From Pseudomonadota bacterium (GTDB lineage Bacteria > Pseudomonadota > Alphaproteobacteria > Rhizobiales > Devosiaceae): 63,994 bases of DNA. Numbering within the stretch: position 1 is the first letter of the stretch; each line of letters opens with the position of its first letter. Below are positions 1 through 8,559 of the stretch, piece by piece. Made by a program: the position numbers and the translations under genes. The DNA lies in contig JAEZKB010000052.1 of NCBI GenBank assembly GCA_023415605.1, positions 1-63,994 on the forward strand, written 5' to 3'. Under the pieces are notes generated by a model, which was given only the letters and a program-made list of their open reading frames with translations, was not told the DNA's origin and ran no database searches.

Positions 1-74
1 TCCTTGCCGAGAGTGCGGCTGAGCACCTCACGGATCAGGGCGGAATCGTCAACGATCAGCACCTTGATGGTCAT
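1..74 (-). CDS. cheB: Chemotaxis response regulator/methylesterase CheB (N-terminal fragment)
   Basis: Only the first ~24 codons are inside the window; the gene continues past its left edge. The reading MTIKVLIVDDSALIREVLS is the beta1/alpha1 start of a CheY-like receiver, with the acidic pair of the phosphorylation pocket (DD) at residues 9-10. Its ATG overlaps the TGA of cheR (ATGA, 71-74), the usual cheR-cheB coupling. CheB normally removes methyl groups from chemoreceptors; the esterase domain is not visible here, so the call rests on the receiver start plus position after cheR. Confidence 0.85.
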   Translation of the reverse strand, partial: MTIKVLIVDDSALIREVLSRTLGK

Positions 75-934
75 GCTGCATCTCTCGTCTTTTGCATGGA
101 TTTGGATTGATAAATGGTCTTGCCGACCAGCCGGAAACCTTCGCTGCCTGAGCCTAGGTTTTCCGAGTGGCCGATATAAAGGAAGCCTTCGGGCACGATG
201 AGTTTGCCCAGACGGCCGAACAGTTCACCCTGCGTGGGCTTATCGAAATAGATCGCCACGTTGCGGCAGAATATGGCGTCGAACGGGCCTCGCATCGGCC
301 AGGGGTTGTGCATCAGGTTGAGCGGCTTGAACGAAACCAGCGAGCGGATGGCCATCGGTATCCGCACGGTGCCGTCGCCGACGCGCTCGAACTGGCGCTG
401 CCGCTCCGCGCTCAGACCGTTGAGTTCGGCTTCCGGGTAGACGCCTGTCGCCGCCTTGGCGAGCACATTGGTGTCGATGTCGGTCGCGAGGATTTTAAAG
501 TCCCAGCGCCTCAAGTCCGGATAGGCCGCATAGAGGCACATGCCGATCGTGTAGGGCTCCGGCCCGGTCGAGCAGCCGGCTGACCAGATGCGCAACTTGG
601 GCTTGCCGTCGGGTCCCATCCGCGGCCGCCGCTCCATGAGTTGGCCGACATAGCCCACCAGATGCTCGAAATGGTGATCCTCGCGATAGAACCGGGTGAG
701 GTTCGTGGTCAGCGCATTGACGAAGTCCTGCGCGTCGCGCTCCGTGCCGCCCCGCTCGAGATAATCGAGATAGGCGTCGAATGAATCGAGCCGCAACTGC
801 CGCACGATCTTGGAGAGCCGCGACACCACCAGGGTTCGCTTGGCGTCGGAAAGCGAGATGCCGGCCTGCGCGTAGACGCGCGCCTTGACGCGGGAGAACT
901 CGCGATCGCTGAGGGCTATTTCGCCCTGTTCCAT
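71..934 (-). CDS. cheR: Chemotaxis protein methyltransferase CheR
   Basis: 287 aa SAM-dependent methyltransferase that methylates glutamates of chemoreceptors. The N-terminal helical CheR domain (about 1-85) ends with TTNLTRFYRE. The SAM-binding motif SAGCSTGPEPYTIGM is at about 118-132, where the more usual GEEP reads GPEP. TDIDTNVL (151-158) and CRNVAIYFD are further family hallmarks. It lies 44 bp downstream of the chemoreceptor gene and overlaps cheB by 4 nt, so mcp-cheR-cheB are probably one transcript. The length is normal for the family. Confidence 0.95.
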   Translation of the reverse strand: MEQGEIALSDREFSRVKARVYAQAGISLSDAKRTLVVSRLSKIVRQLRLDSFDAYLDYLERGGTERDAQDFVNALTTNLTRFYREDHHFEHLVGYVGQLMERRPRMGPDGKPKLRIWSAGCSTGPEPYTIGMCLYAAYPDLRRWDFKILATDIDTNVLAKAATGVYPEAELNGLSAERQRQFERVGDGTVRIPMAIRSLVSFKPLNLMHNPWPMRGPFDAIFCRNVAIYFDKPTQGELFGRLGKLIVPEGFLYIGHSENLGSGSEGFRLVGKTIYQSKSMQKTRDAA

Positions 935-978
935 GAAATACTTCCCCGTTGCCCCATCTTCGGTCCAGGGATGATCCG

Positions 979-2541
979 CTAGGCCGTTTTTCTGCGCGCT
1001 GGTAGCAGCAGGGCCCGTTCGGCTTCATGTCCCAATGCATCGACATTGTTGTCGAGCCGGGTGATGGCGCCGCTGCCCTCGTCCAGTGCACCGGCGATCA
1101 TGTCAGTTTCATTGCTTAGATTTTCTAAATGTTCGCCGAGATCACTGAGGATTTTTTTGAGGTTGTCGGCTTCGCTGACGCTCGACCCGGATTGATTGCG
1201 GCTTGAACTGACCAGCTGGCGGATTTCTTTGGCGGTCTTCTGAGTTGTTTGCGCCAGGGTGCGCACTTCCTCTGCCACGACTGCAAAGCCCGCACCCTTT
1301 TCGCCTGCCCGCGCCGCTTCGACTGCGGCGTTGAGCGCCAAGAGGTTGGTGCGGAAGCTGACGTCTTCGATTGCCGCCATCATCTTGTCGATCTCGGCAG
1401 TCGTCGCGTCGACCCCTTCAACCGCTGCTTCAGCGCGGCGGGCGGCAAGGCCTGCGTCAGTCGCCATCACCCGCGCCTGCCGCTCGAGGTCGCGCACTGC
1501 CTTGGTGCGAACGCGGCTCTTTTCGATGGCGTCGCTGGCGACCACCAGGCCGGTGCGGCTCTTGTCGGCATATTCGGCCATCGCCGTCACCGTGGCGCGG
1601 TAGCGGTCGATGGCATTGAGCACCGCCTGCATCTTGGCTTCCAGGCGGTCGCGCTCATGCGCCAGCTCGTCGCGCTCCTCAAGGATGGCGTAGAGCGTGT
1701 CGTGCAGTTCGCGCACCTGCGGGGCAAGACCTTGGTTGGAATTGAGATAGGCCGGATCGACCAGCTCACCCGCCAGCATCTGCGCCATGGCTCGGGCGCC
1801 GCGATCGAAACTTTCGATCCCGGCCTGTAGCGCCCGCAACGCCTCCGATTTTTGCACCGCTCGCTTGTCGAAGCGGAAGCTGGTCTGCCCGTTTTCAAGC
1901 GCGGCCGTGAAGGCGTCAAAATCGTCGTCGGCGATGAAATGCCCTGCCGGTATGAGCTCGATGACGCTGCGGCCATGGCCGGTATCGCGCTGCCGCGCGT
2001 GATACCGCAGGTCCCCTAAGGCGATCAGCGCGTCAGGTGCCAGCCCCTGGTCAAGGAAGCCGCGGCCGAAGAGGATGTCAGCCGGCTGCCCCTCCACCGC
2101 CCGCGGCTCGATGGCGATCGTTCCCTGGCTCGCCCCCACGATCTCGCCGTCCGCGGAGAGCAGCACGGCCGGCTGCCTCAAGCCGGTGAAGGCGACCTTG
2201 AACTGATTGGCCCGCTCGAGCCGCGCACAGAGATTCTTGACGATCGCCTCGACGCTGACGCCCTCGCCCGCATGCGATACACCCACCGCCTGGCCGAGCA
2301 CCTCGAGCTTTTCGTGATGCGCGCGCTCGATCGTCGCGCCGACCCAGAGACTCGCGCTAAAGCCCACCAGCAGCGCCACGCCGCTCACGACAAGGCCGAC
2401 GGCACCGGGACCGAAGACAGAGAGCCCCGCTCCCGCCACGACAACGGCGGCGAGCCAGCAGAAATTGACGAGCAGCGCTAGGCGCGTGCAAGACATGGAG
2501 GCGGCTGTCCGTAGGCAAATCGGCCGATCATGGGCCGACAC
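979..2541 (-). CDS. Methyl-accepting chemotaxis protein (transducer)
   Basis: 520 aa from a GTG start. Two hydrophobic helices (about 20-42 and 48-70) separated by only a few residues leave no periplasmic sensor, so sensing is probably cytoplasmic or at the membrane. A PAS-like region lies at about 115-200, followed by a helical linker and the MCP signalling domain (330-505) with the conserved hairpin tip near TNLLALNAAVEAARAGEKG (398-416). An alternative ATG start at 2496 (residue 16) would still keep the first membrane helix, and neither start has a strong ribosome site. It follows cheD and precedes cheR, so it is likely the main transducer of this locus. Confidence 0.9.
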   Translation of the reverse strand: MSAHDRPICLRTAASMSCTRLALLVNFCWLAAVVVAGAGLSVFGPGAVGLVVSGVALLVGFSASLWVGATIERAHHEKLEVLGQAVGVSHAGEGVSVEAIVKNLCARLERANQFKVAFTGLRQPAVLLSADGEIVGASQGTIAIEPRAVEGQPADILFGRGFLDQGLAPDALIALGDLRYHARQRDTGHGRSVIELIPAGHFIADDDFDAFTAALENGQTSFRFDKRAVQKSEALRALQAGIESFDRGARAMAQMLAGELVDPAYLNSNQGLAPQVRELHDTLYAILEERDELAHERDRLEAKMQAVLNAIDRYRATVTAMAEYADKSRTGLVVASDAIEKSRVRTKAVRDLERQARVMATDAGLAARRAEAAVEGVDATTAEIDKMMAAIEDVSFRTNLLALNAAVEAARAGEKGAGFAVVAEEVRTLAQTTQKTAKEIRQLVSSSRNQSGSSVSEADNLKKILSDLGEHLENLSNETDMIAGALDEGSGAITRLDNNVDALGHEAERALLLPARRKTA

Positions 2542-2585
2542 TAGCCGCGCAATGGTTAACCAAATCTATAGAGGCCCACCGGCCA

Positions 2586-2600
2586 GTAACCATCCGCTAA
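2586..2600 (-). promoter_or_regulatory. CtrA-like site upstream of the chemoreceptor gene
   Basis: On the minus strand this reads TTAGCGGATGGTTAC, which fits TTAA-N7-TTAA(C) with two mismatches (TTAG-N7-TTAC), the CtrA consensus of alphaproteobacteria. It overlaps a 14-mer, CGCTAACCACGAGC on the plus strand at 2595-2608, that recurs exactly at 3265-3278 upstream of cheD. The distance to the GTG start of the mcp gene is about 45-60 nt. Assignment to CtrA is inference. Confidence 0.45.
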
Positions 2601-2617
2601 CCACGAGCGGGCCGGAG

Positions 2618-3205
2618 CTAGAACAGTTCGATATCATCCACCGGCGGCTTGACCACCGGACGCCGCACGATCAGCAATTCTTCCTTGGCCAGCGCCGCAT
2701 TGGCGGTGTTGTCGAGCCGCTTGACGAAGGCCCGACCCGAAGCCGGTTTGAACATTACCCGGCGCGCATAGGTGCCGCCCAGATCCTCCTTGTCGAGGCT
2801 GTAGCCTTCGTCGGCGAGGAACTGGCGCACGAACTCGATATTCTTGGCCCCGACATCGTCGAGCGCCGCATTGATCTTGCCGCCGCCGAATACCTTGATC
2901 TCGAGGTTCTGCTTGCGGCCTGTCCCCTTGCTCAGCACCTTGTTGATGAGCTGTTCCATGGCGAAGGCCCCATAGCGCGCCGAGGCACCGTAGCGATCCT
3001 TGGCCGACCCGGACTGCTCGGCGAGGAGAAAGTGGTTCATGCCCCCCACATTGGCAACGCGGTCGCGCACGCAGGCCGAGATGCAGCTCCCCAGCACGGT
3101 TGAGTAGGTAAGGTCGGTGTCGTTGGAAACCAGGCAGTCGCCTTGATGTACGGTCGTCACCACGCCACGGTCGAATTCCGGCGGGAGAGAACTAGGCACT
3201 GCCAT
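2618..3205 (-). CDS. cheD: Chemoreceptor glutamine deamidase CheD
   Basis: 195 aa. CheD deamidates receptor glutamines to glutamates and, in some bacteria, binds CheC. The active-site block STVLGSCISACV (35-46) holds the catalytic Cys41, and GGMNHFLL provides His58, 17 residues later as in characterised CheD. The position usually occupied by the catalytic Thr (six before the Cys) appears to be Ser35 with Thr36 next to it. FGGG near 117 is another family signature. The C-terminus is longer than in minimal CheD proteins. It is probably the first gene of the cheD-mcp-cheR-cheB unit, 76 nt from mcp. Confidence 0.92.
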   Translation of the reverse strand: MAVPSSLPPEFDRGVVTTVHQGDCLVSNDTDLTYSTVLGSCISACVRDRVANVGGMNHFLLAEQSGSAKDRYGASARYGAFAMEQLINKVLSKGTGRKQNLEIKVFGGGKINAALDDVGAKNIEFVRQFLADEGYSLDKEDLGGTYARRVMFKPASGRAFVKRLDNTANAALAKEELLIVRRPVVKPPVDDIELF

Positions 3206-3254
3206 TTTATGCGAACACCTCGACGCAGTAGAGTCTCATTGGTACGTGCAAATC

Positions 3255-3270
3255 GTTAGGGAAGCGCTAA
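3255..3270 (-). promoter_or_regulatory. CtrA-like site upstream of cheD
   Basis: On the minus strand it reads TTAGCGCTTCCCTAAC, that is TTAG-N7/8-CTAAC, close to the CtrA consensus TTAA-N7-TTAAC. It lies about 50-65 nt upstream of the cheD ATG and shares an exact 14-mer with the region upstream of mcp. It also lies between cheD and the divergent CheT-like gene, so it could act on both. Confidence 0.45.
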
Positions 3271-3368
3271 CCACGAGCCCCAACCTTTGTGACACCATGG
3301 CGGCTGGCAACCAGCGCTTTAGAAATTTCGTCTAGGGTCGTCGGTGCTAATCCGGGGGTTAGGTCTAG

Positions 3369-3722
3369 ATGTCACTGCAAAGACTCGCTCGCGAGCTCGA
3401 TGAAACGGCGCGCCAGTCTGCGGCCATGGTCGAGGGTATTACGCTTGCGCTCGAAGTGCTTGCCGACAAGAACCTGACTTTCGATCAGGCCAAGAAGGAA
3501 GCGGTCGCCATGATCGTTTCCGCGCTGCAGGGTCAGGATCGCATCGAACAGCGCTGCCAGAACATGGCACTGGCCGTGCGCCAGTTTGCGCTGCTGCCGC
3601 CCAATGCGCCCGAGTCCGTCCATGACGAGATCTGGGCGAGCCTCGTCCTCGACGAGCTCCGCGTCCCCGCCCTTTCCGGCGTCGCCGCCCGCGGCGTCCA
3701 CGGCGAAGCCGAACTTTTCTAG
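3369..3722 (+). CDS. Small CheT-like chemotaxis-associated protein
   Basis: 117 aa, predicted almost wholly helical. The segment GQDRIEQRCQNM contains D57-x3-Q61, the DxxxQ arrangement that CheZ uses to dephosphorylate CheY-P. From memory, the Sinorhizobium che locus ends cheD-cheT, CheT being a small helical protein with the same DxxxQ motif, and this gene sits beside cheD but divergently oriented. A role as a phosphatase or adaptor for CheY-P is therefore plausible but inferred. Its stop shares one base with the GTG start of the next gene. The C-terminal ~30 residues look unstructured. The name is withheld because overall similarity could not be measured. Confidence 0.6.
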   Translation: MSLQRLARELDETARQSAAMVEGITLALEVLADKNLTFDQAKKEAVAMIVSALQGQDRIEQRCQNMALAVRQFALLPPNAPESVHDEIWASLVLDELRVPALSGVAARGVHGEAELF

Positions 3723-5137
3723 TGCCCCCCGCCACCGGCCCTGCTGCTTCGCGCGGCTGGCCGCCGTCTCCACCTCTCGCCGCGGCACTGCTCGCGGCGG
3801 TCGTCGTTCTGGCGGCGCTGCTCCGTTTCGGCGGCATCACCGGGCAGAGCCTCTGGTGGGACGAAGTCGTGACCTGGCAGCAATCTCGGCTGACCTTCGG
3901 CGACATGCTCGCCGCCACCGCCGCCGACAATTACCCGCCGCTCTACAACATCCTTGCCATGGCCTCGATGGCGATCCTCGGGGAAACCGAGCTGGCGCTG
4001 CGTCTGCCCTCGGCCATCCTCGGCACGCTCAACGTTCTTGCCCTTTATTGGGTCGGTCGCCTGGCTGCCGGTAGACCAGCCGGTCTACTTGCTGCGCTCC
4101 TGCTTGCTGTTTCGCCCTATGCCATCTGGTACTCAGATGAGGCGCGCATGTACGCGCTGCTCGCCTGCACGGCGACCGTTTTGGCCGGCTGCGTATTGAG
4201 CTTCTCCGAGCGTCCGCGTTGGTGGATGGGTCTTGCCTCGACCGTCGCGGCGACCGCGCTACTCTATAGCCACCCCTACGGCGCCCTGACCTGGGCTGCC
4301 ATCTGCCTCGGCATGGCCCCACTGCTCATATTTCGCCACGACATCCGCCGCCTGCTGACGCTGGCGGCGCTGCAACTCGCTGCGCTCACCGCCTTCTTAC
4401 CCTGGATCGGCGTATTGTTGGAACGCGCCGCCGATATCCAGTCCGGCGGCTTCTGGATTGAGCCCGTGACACCCTGGTCGCTGGTCCAGTTGCTGGTGCA
4501 ATTGAGCAGCGGCCCTTTCCTCTTCGCCGCCATCGCGGTGGGTATCCGCCTCGCCTTCGGCACCGCCGCCATGCCGCCGCTCGCTGACACCGAGCGCCCT
4601 CATCTCCCCCTGGTGCTCACCTTTCTGCTGATCTGGGCGCTTCTGCCGGTGCTCGCCGGCGCGATCCTCTCCTGGACCATCCAGCCGATGCTGATCTCGC
4701 GTTACGTCATCGGCAGTCTGCCGCCACTGCTGCTTCTCATGGCTATCGGCTTTCTCCGCCTGCCGAAAGGTCGCTCCGGAGCCATCGGTCTCGCGGCACT
4801 GGGCATCGCGAGCACCATTGGCCTGTTCGCATACAACCTCCGCCCCCGCGACGACCTCCGCGGCCTCGCCGCATGGCTTGAGATCAATCTCCGCCCCACC
4901 GACTGCCTCGTCATGATCCCCGAAGCCGCGATCGGGCTAAGCTACTACTACCGCCAGCAACTGCCCTGCATCGCCACCTTCCGCTCCATCGCCGAGATCC
5001 CGCCACTGCCATCACCGCGGCGGGTGTTCATCTTCGAGACGCTGAGCGCAGATATTTCGGGATACGAGAAGCTGGGGACGGAAGTCGGCCGCAGCATGTT
5101 CGGACCGTCGGTTCTGATTGAGTTGCGACCCCACTAG
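3722..5137 (+). CDS. Multi-pass membrane glycosyltransferase, family 39-like
   Basis: 471 aa from a GTG start overlapping the preceding stop by one base. About ten hydrophobic segments are seen. The first loop carries LWWDEVVTW (about 44-52), whose acidic pair matches the catalytic loop of ArnT/PMT-type polyprenyl-phosphate sugar transferases, followed by NYPPLYN. Such enzymes transfer a sugar from a lipid-phosphate carrier to a lipid or protein on the periplasmic face. The acceptor is unknown. A glycosyltransferase coupled to a CheT-like gene inside a che locus is unusual; modification of a surface or flagellar component is possible but unproven. Confidence 0.75.
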   Translation: MPPATGPAASRGWPPSPPLAAALLAAVVVLAALLRFGGITGQSLWWDEVVTWQQSRLTFGDMLAATAADNYPPLYNILAMASMAILGETELALRLPSAILGTLNVLALYWVGRLAAGRPAGLLAALLLAVSPYAIWYSDEARMYALLACTATVLAGCVLSFSERPRWWMGLASTVAATALLYSHPYGALTWAAICLGMAPLLIFRHDIRRLLTLAALQLAALTAFLPWIGVLLERAADIQSGGFWIEPVTPWSLVQLLVQLSSGPFLFAAIAVGIRLAFGTAAMPPLADTERPHLPLVLTFLLIWALLPVLAGAILSWTIQPMLISRYVIGSLPPLLLLMAIGFLRLPKGRSGAIGLAALGIASTIGLFAYNLRPRDDLRGLAAWLEINLRPTDCLVMIPEAAIGLSYYYRQQLPCIATFRSIAEIPPLPSPRRVFIFETLSADISGYEKLGTEVGRSMFGPSVLIELRPH

Positions 5138-5180
5138 ATCTCCCACTCGGAGGAACCAGCGCGAGATACCGGCTACCCAT

Positions 5181-5268
5181 CGACTGTCATCCCGGGCCTG
5201 ACCCGGGACCCATCTCTACCCTACTCGAGCTGATAATTAGGTCCCTGCTTTCGCAGGGATGACAATCG
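5181..5268. repeat. Dispersed palindromic intergenic repeat (REP-like)
   Basis: An 88-bp element with outer arms CGACTGTCATCCC (5181-5193) and GGGATGACAATCG (5256-5268), complementary at 12 of 13 positions. Inside are two hairpins: CCCGGG-CCTGA-CCCGGG on the left and TCCCTGC-TTTC-GCAGGGA on the right. Elements of this type beginning GTCATCCCGGG are common in intergenic DNA of Hyphomicrobiales. Only one copy is in the window. It lies between the convergent glycosyltransferase and cheW genes. Confidence 0.7.
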
Positions 5269-5287
5269 AGTTTGTGGGAGATCCCCC

Positions 5288-5319
5288 AAAAACAAGAAGG
5301 GCGCCCCGCGGGACGCCCC
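5288..5319 (-). terminator. Rho-independent terminator of the STAS-cheYAW unit
   Basis: Downstream of cheW the minus strand forms a GC-rich hairpin (5299-5319; arms GGGCG/CGCCC extended through one G-U wobble) followed by TTCTTGTTTTT. This separates STAS-cheY-cheA-cheW from the cheD-led unit as distinct transcripts. Confidence 0.75.
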
Positions 5320-5344
5320 ATCAACTGCTGCTGCAGGGAAAACC

Positions 5345-5836
5345 CTAGCCGTCGAGCTTGGCGCCCGAAACCACGGCGTAGAGGTCGATCAATCCGACCA
5401 TCCGGCTCTCATGCGTCACGATGCCGTTGAGCAGTTCGGTGTCGATGGAATTGCCTTCCGGCACATTGTGGATGTCGTCCTTGGAGACGGTGAGAATATC
5501 GCTCACCGCGTCGACCAGGATGCCGACCCACTTTTCGCCGACCGACATCACCACCACGACATGGTTCTTGGTCGGAGAGGTCTGGCCTTCGCCGAAGCGA
5601 GCGCGCAGGTCGAAGATCGGCACGATGGTGCCGCGGAGATTGATCACGCCGCGAACGAACTCGCGGGTGTTCGGCAGCGGGGTCGCGCCGTTCCAGGCGC
5701 GGATTTCGCGCACCGTGGTAATTTCCACGCCATAGGTCTGTTCGCCGATCGAGAAGGCGATGAGCTGAAGCGTGTTGGCGGCGGCAGCGGCGGCGGCCGC
5801 GCTGGCCGAGTCGTCCTTGAAGCCGAGGTTTTCCAT
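5345..5836 (-). CDS. cheW: Chemotaxis coupling protein CheW
   Basis: 163 aa. CheW links CheA to chemoreceptors. After an alanine-rich N-terminal extension (residues 11-20) the CheW domain runs through FSIGEQTYGVEI, REIRAW, FVRGVINLRGTIVPIFDL and VGILVDAVSDIL, all standard signatures. The start is supported by AGGAAAGG upstream. It lies 24 bp after cheA and is the last gene before the terminator at about 5300. Confidence 0.96.
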   Translation of the reverse strand: MENLGFKDDSASAAAAAAAANTLQLIAFSIGEQTYGVEITTVREIRAWNGATPLPNTREFVRGVINLRGTIVPIFDLRARFGEGQTSPTKNHVVVVMSVGEKWVGILVDAVSDILTVSKDDIHNVPEGNSIDTELLNGIVTHESRMVGLIDLYAVVSGAKLDG

Positions 5837-5860
5837 GTTCTGCCTTTCCTGCCGCCGGTT

Positions 5861-8149
5861 CTAGGCGGCGCTCTTGTGAGTGATCGTAGACTTGAGGCCC
5901 TGAACGTCCACGATAAGGGCGACGTTACCGTCCCCGAGGATGGTGCCGCCGGCGATGCCATCGATCGACTGGAAGTTTTCCTCGAGGGATTTGATGACGA
6001 CCTGCTGCTGGCCGATGATGTCGTCGACGATCAGCGCCACCTTGACGCCGCCTTCGGCCTCGCAGAGCACCACGAAGCGGCTGTCGGGCGCGGCGTCGGT
6101 CTGCATCTCGAAGCGCGACGCGAGGTCGACGACCTGCACATATTCGCCACGCACCTGCAGCACCTGGTTGCCAGTGGGCATGCGCGAGAAATTGGCGCGC
6201 GAGCACTGGATGGTCTCGACGATCGACGAGAGCGGAATGACGTAGGGTGAGGTGGCAACCTTGACTAGCATGACGTCGAGCACGGCGAGCGTCAGCGGCA
6301 GTCGCAGCGTCATGCGCGTGCCCTTGCCGGTCCAGCTCTTCACATGCACCGAACCGCCGATCTTCTTGATGTTCGAGAGCACCACGTCCATGCCGACGCC
6401 ACGGCCGGAAATATCGGAGATTTCCGAAGCGGTCGAGAAGCCCGGCGCGAAGATCAGCTGATCGATCTGCTCTTCGGTGAGCTGCTGGTCCTGGCCGATC
6501 ACCAGCCGGTCGCGCGCCACCTGCAGCACGCGCTCGCGGTTGATGCCGGCGCCGTCGTCCTCGACGATGATGAGGATGTTGCCGCCCGCCTGCTCGGCCG
6601 AAAGACGGATGGTGCCCATTTCCGGCTTGCCGGCGGCAAGGCGCTTCTCCGGCGTCTCGATGCCGTGATCGGCCGAGTTGCGGATCATGTGGGTCAGCGG
6701 ATCGGAGAGCTGCTCGATGATCGTCTTGTCGATCTCGGTATTCTCGCCGATGGTTTCGAGCTTAATCTTCTTGCCGGTCTTGCTTGCGAGTTCGCGGATC
6801 AGGCGCGGCATACGGCTGAACACTGACTTGACCGGTTGTGCGCGGATCGACATCACCGAGTCCTGCAGACCACGGGTGGTCTGCGCCAGGACTTCGAGCC
6901 CGCGCACCAGTTCCTGGTAGCGGGCGCGCAGCACTTCGTCCATCTGCTGGGTGAGCATGGACTGGGTGATCACCAGTTCGCCAACCATGTTGACCACGCG
7001 ATCGATCTTGTCGAGGTCGACACGGATCGACTGCACGCCATTGCGCCGATCCTCTGGACCCGAGCGGCGGTCTTCACCCGCCTCGTCGTCGTTCTGCACG
7101 GCGCGCAACGGCGTCGGCGCGGCGGCCGCCTGGGCGGGCGCGGGCTTGGGAGCCGGCTTGATGGTCTCGGCAAGCTCGGCAAAGCTCAGCGCCTCTTCCT
7201 CAGCCGCCATCGCTTCGTCGGCCGCCAGTTCCGCTGCATCCAGCGCCGGTTCGGGCAACAGGTCGGCGAAGGAGGGTCCGGCGACAGCGGCAGAGACCGG
7301 CGCCGGCGCAGCCAAGGCCGGAGCGGCCGCAACCTGCGCAATCGAGAGATCGCAATTGCCTTCGACAAACTCGAACACTTCGGCGATCGAGGCTTCGGTC
7401 GCGGTCGGCGAGTTGAGCGAAATTTCCCACGAGCAATACACGCCAAAGGGCTCGAAATCGGCGAGCGGCGGCACCTCGTCGAACACGGCGCGAACCTGAA
7501 TCGCGCCCAGTGTCGCAAGTTCGCGGAACAACAGCAGCGGATCATTGGCCCGCGCGTAGAGTTCGCTGTGCGGCGTGAACTTGATTTCCCAGTGGCCCGG
7601 CTCGACCGCGGCAAGCGGCGCCGCGGCAAAGCTGTCGGCAGCATCTTCGGGCACGTGGGCGACCGGCACTTCAGGCTCGTCGGCGTCGTCCCCGATCTTG
7701 ACCATCACCGGGGTAAAGTCGATGTCGAACTCTTCCATCGGCTCGCCCGACTCGTCGTCAGCGTCGCCGCGGGTCAAGGCGTCGAACTGCGCCTTCTCGT
7801 CGGCGCCATAGTCGGCGGCAAGATCGGTGCCGTCCTGCGCGGCCTTGACGAAATCGGCGATGATGTCATTGGCGCGGATGCAGAGCGCCGTGGTGCTCTC
7901 TGAAAGCTCGACACGGCCATCGCGCACATAGTCGAGCAGCGTCTCATAGGCATGCGCGAAGCCGACCAGGCCCGCAAAACCGAACGCGCCACCGCCACCC
8001 TTGATCGAGTGGATGGCGCGGAACACCGCGTTGAGCCGGCTGCTGGAATGATCGCCGGCCTCGATGGCTGCGAACTGTTCTTCCAGTTCGAGCAGAAGCT
8101 CGGAGCACTCGTCGAAATAGGTGGCTTTGAAATCGTCGAGATCGCTCAT
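5861..8149 (-). CDS. cheA: Chemotaxis histidine kinase CheA
   Basis: 762 aa. The P1 phosphotransfer domain has the phosphoacceptor His47 in FRAIHSIKGGGG. A region at about 180-280 beginning EIKFTPHSEL repeats the receptor-modulating P2-like fold of some CheA proteins, followed by a long Ala/Pro-rich linker (about 285-345). P3 dimerisation (VNMVGELVITQS) and the P4 kinase follow, with N box MIRNSADHGIETPEKR, G1 VEDDGAG and G2 GRGVGMD, then the CheW-like P5 at the C-terminus. It phosphorylates CheY and CheB. It sits between cheY and cheW. Confidence 0.97.
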   Translation of the reverse strand: MSDLDDFKATYFDECSELLLELEEQFAAIEAGDHSSSRLNAVFRAIHSIKGGGGAFGFAGLVGFAHAYETLLDYVRDGRVELSESTTALCIRANDIIADFVKAAQDGTDLAADYGADEKAQFDALTRGDADDESGEPMEEFDIDFTPVMVKIGDDADEPEVPVAHVPEDAADSFAAAPLAAVEPGHWEIKFTPHSELYARANDPLLLFRELATLGAIQVRAVFDEVPPLADFEPFGVYCSWEISLNSPTATEASIAEVFEFVEGNCDLSIAQVAAAPALAAPAPVSAAVAGPSFADLLPEPALDAAELAADEAMAAEEEALSFAELAETIKPAPKPAPAQAAAAPTPLRAVQNDDEAGEDRRSGPEDRRNGVQSIRVDLDKIDRVVNMVGELVITQSMLTQQMDEVLRARYQELVRGLEVLAQTTRGLQDSVMSIRAQPVKSVFSRMPRLIRELASKTGKKIKLETIGENTEIDKTIIEQLSDPLTHMIRNSADHGIETPEKRLAAGKPEMGTIRLSAEQAGGNILIIVEDDGAGINRERVLQVARDRLVIGQDQQLTEEQIDQLIFAPGFSTASEISDISGRGVGMDVVLSNIKKIGGSVHVKSWTGKGTRMTLRLPLTLAVLDVMLVKVATSPYVIPLSSIVETIQCSRANFSRMPTGNQVLQVRGEYVQVVDLASRFEMQTDAAPDSRFVVLCEAEGGVKVALIVDDIIGQQQVVIKSLEENFQSIDGIAGGTILGDGNVALIVDVQGLKSTITHKSAA

Positions 8150-8192
8150 CGGAAATGCGGCTCGGCCGGACCCTTCTGGGTTTAAACTACGA

Positions 8193-8552
8193 CTAGTGGA
8201 CCACGCGATGGATAACGCTGATCAGCTTTTCCGGGTCGAACGGCTTGACGATCCAGCCCGTGCCGCCCGCAGCGCGACCCTGGTCGCGCTTGTCCTGGCT
8301 GGTCTCGGTCGTGAGGATCAGGATCGGCAGGCTGTTGTGCAGGCCCGTGGCGCGCACGTTCTTGATGAACTCGATGCCATCCATGACCGGCATGTTGATG
8401 TCGGTGATAACCACGTCGACGCTCTCGTTCTTGAGCACGTCGAGGCCTTTCTGCCCGTCTTCGGCCTGCAGTACCTCGAACCCGGCATTGCTCAGCGTGT
8501 GATGCAGCATCGCGAGAATGGTGCGGGAATCGTCAACAGTCAGAACGCGCAT
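8193..8552 (-). CDS. cheY: Single-domain chemotaxis response regulator CheY
   Basis: 119 aa receiver domain with all CheY residues: acidic pocket D7-D8, phosphoacceptor D51 (ITDINMP), T81/T82 and K103 (IVKPF). There is no output domain, so it acts by binding the flagellar switch or as a phosphate sink. It is 7 bp downstream of the STAS gene and 43 bp before cheA; AAAGGA precedes the ATG. Confidence 0.95.
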   Translation of the reverse strand: MRVLTVDDSRTILAMLHHTLSNAGFEVLQAEDGQKGLDVLKNESVDVVITDINMPVMDGIEFIKNVRATGLHNSLPILILTTETSQDKRDQGRAAGGTGWIVKPFDPEKLISVIHRVVH

Positions 8553-8559
8553 CAGCAGA

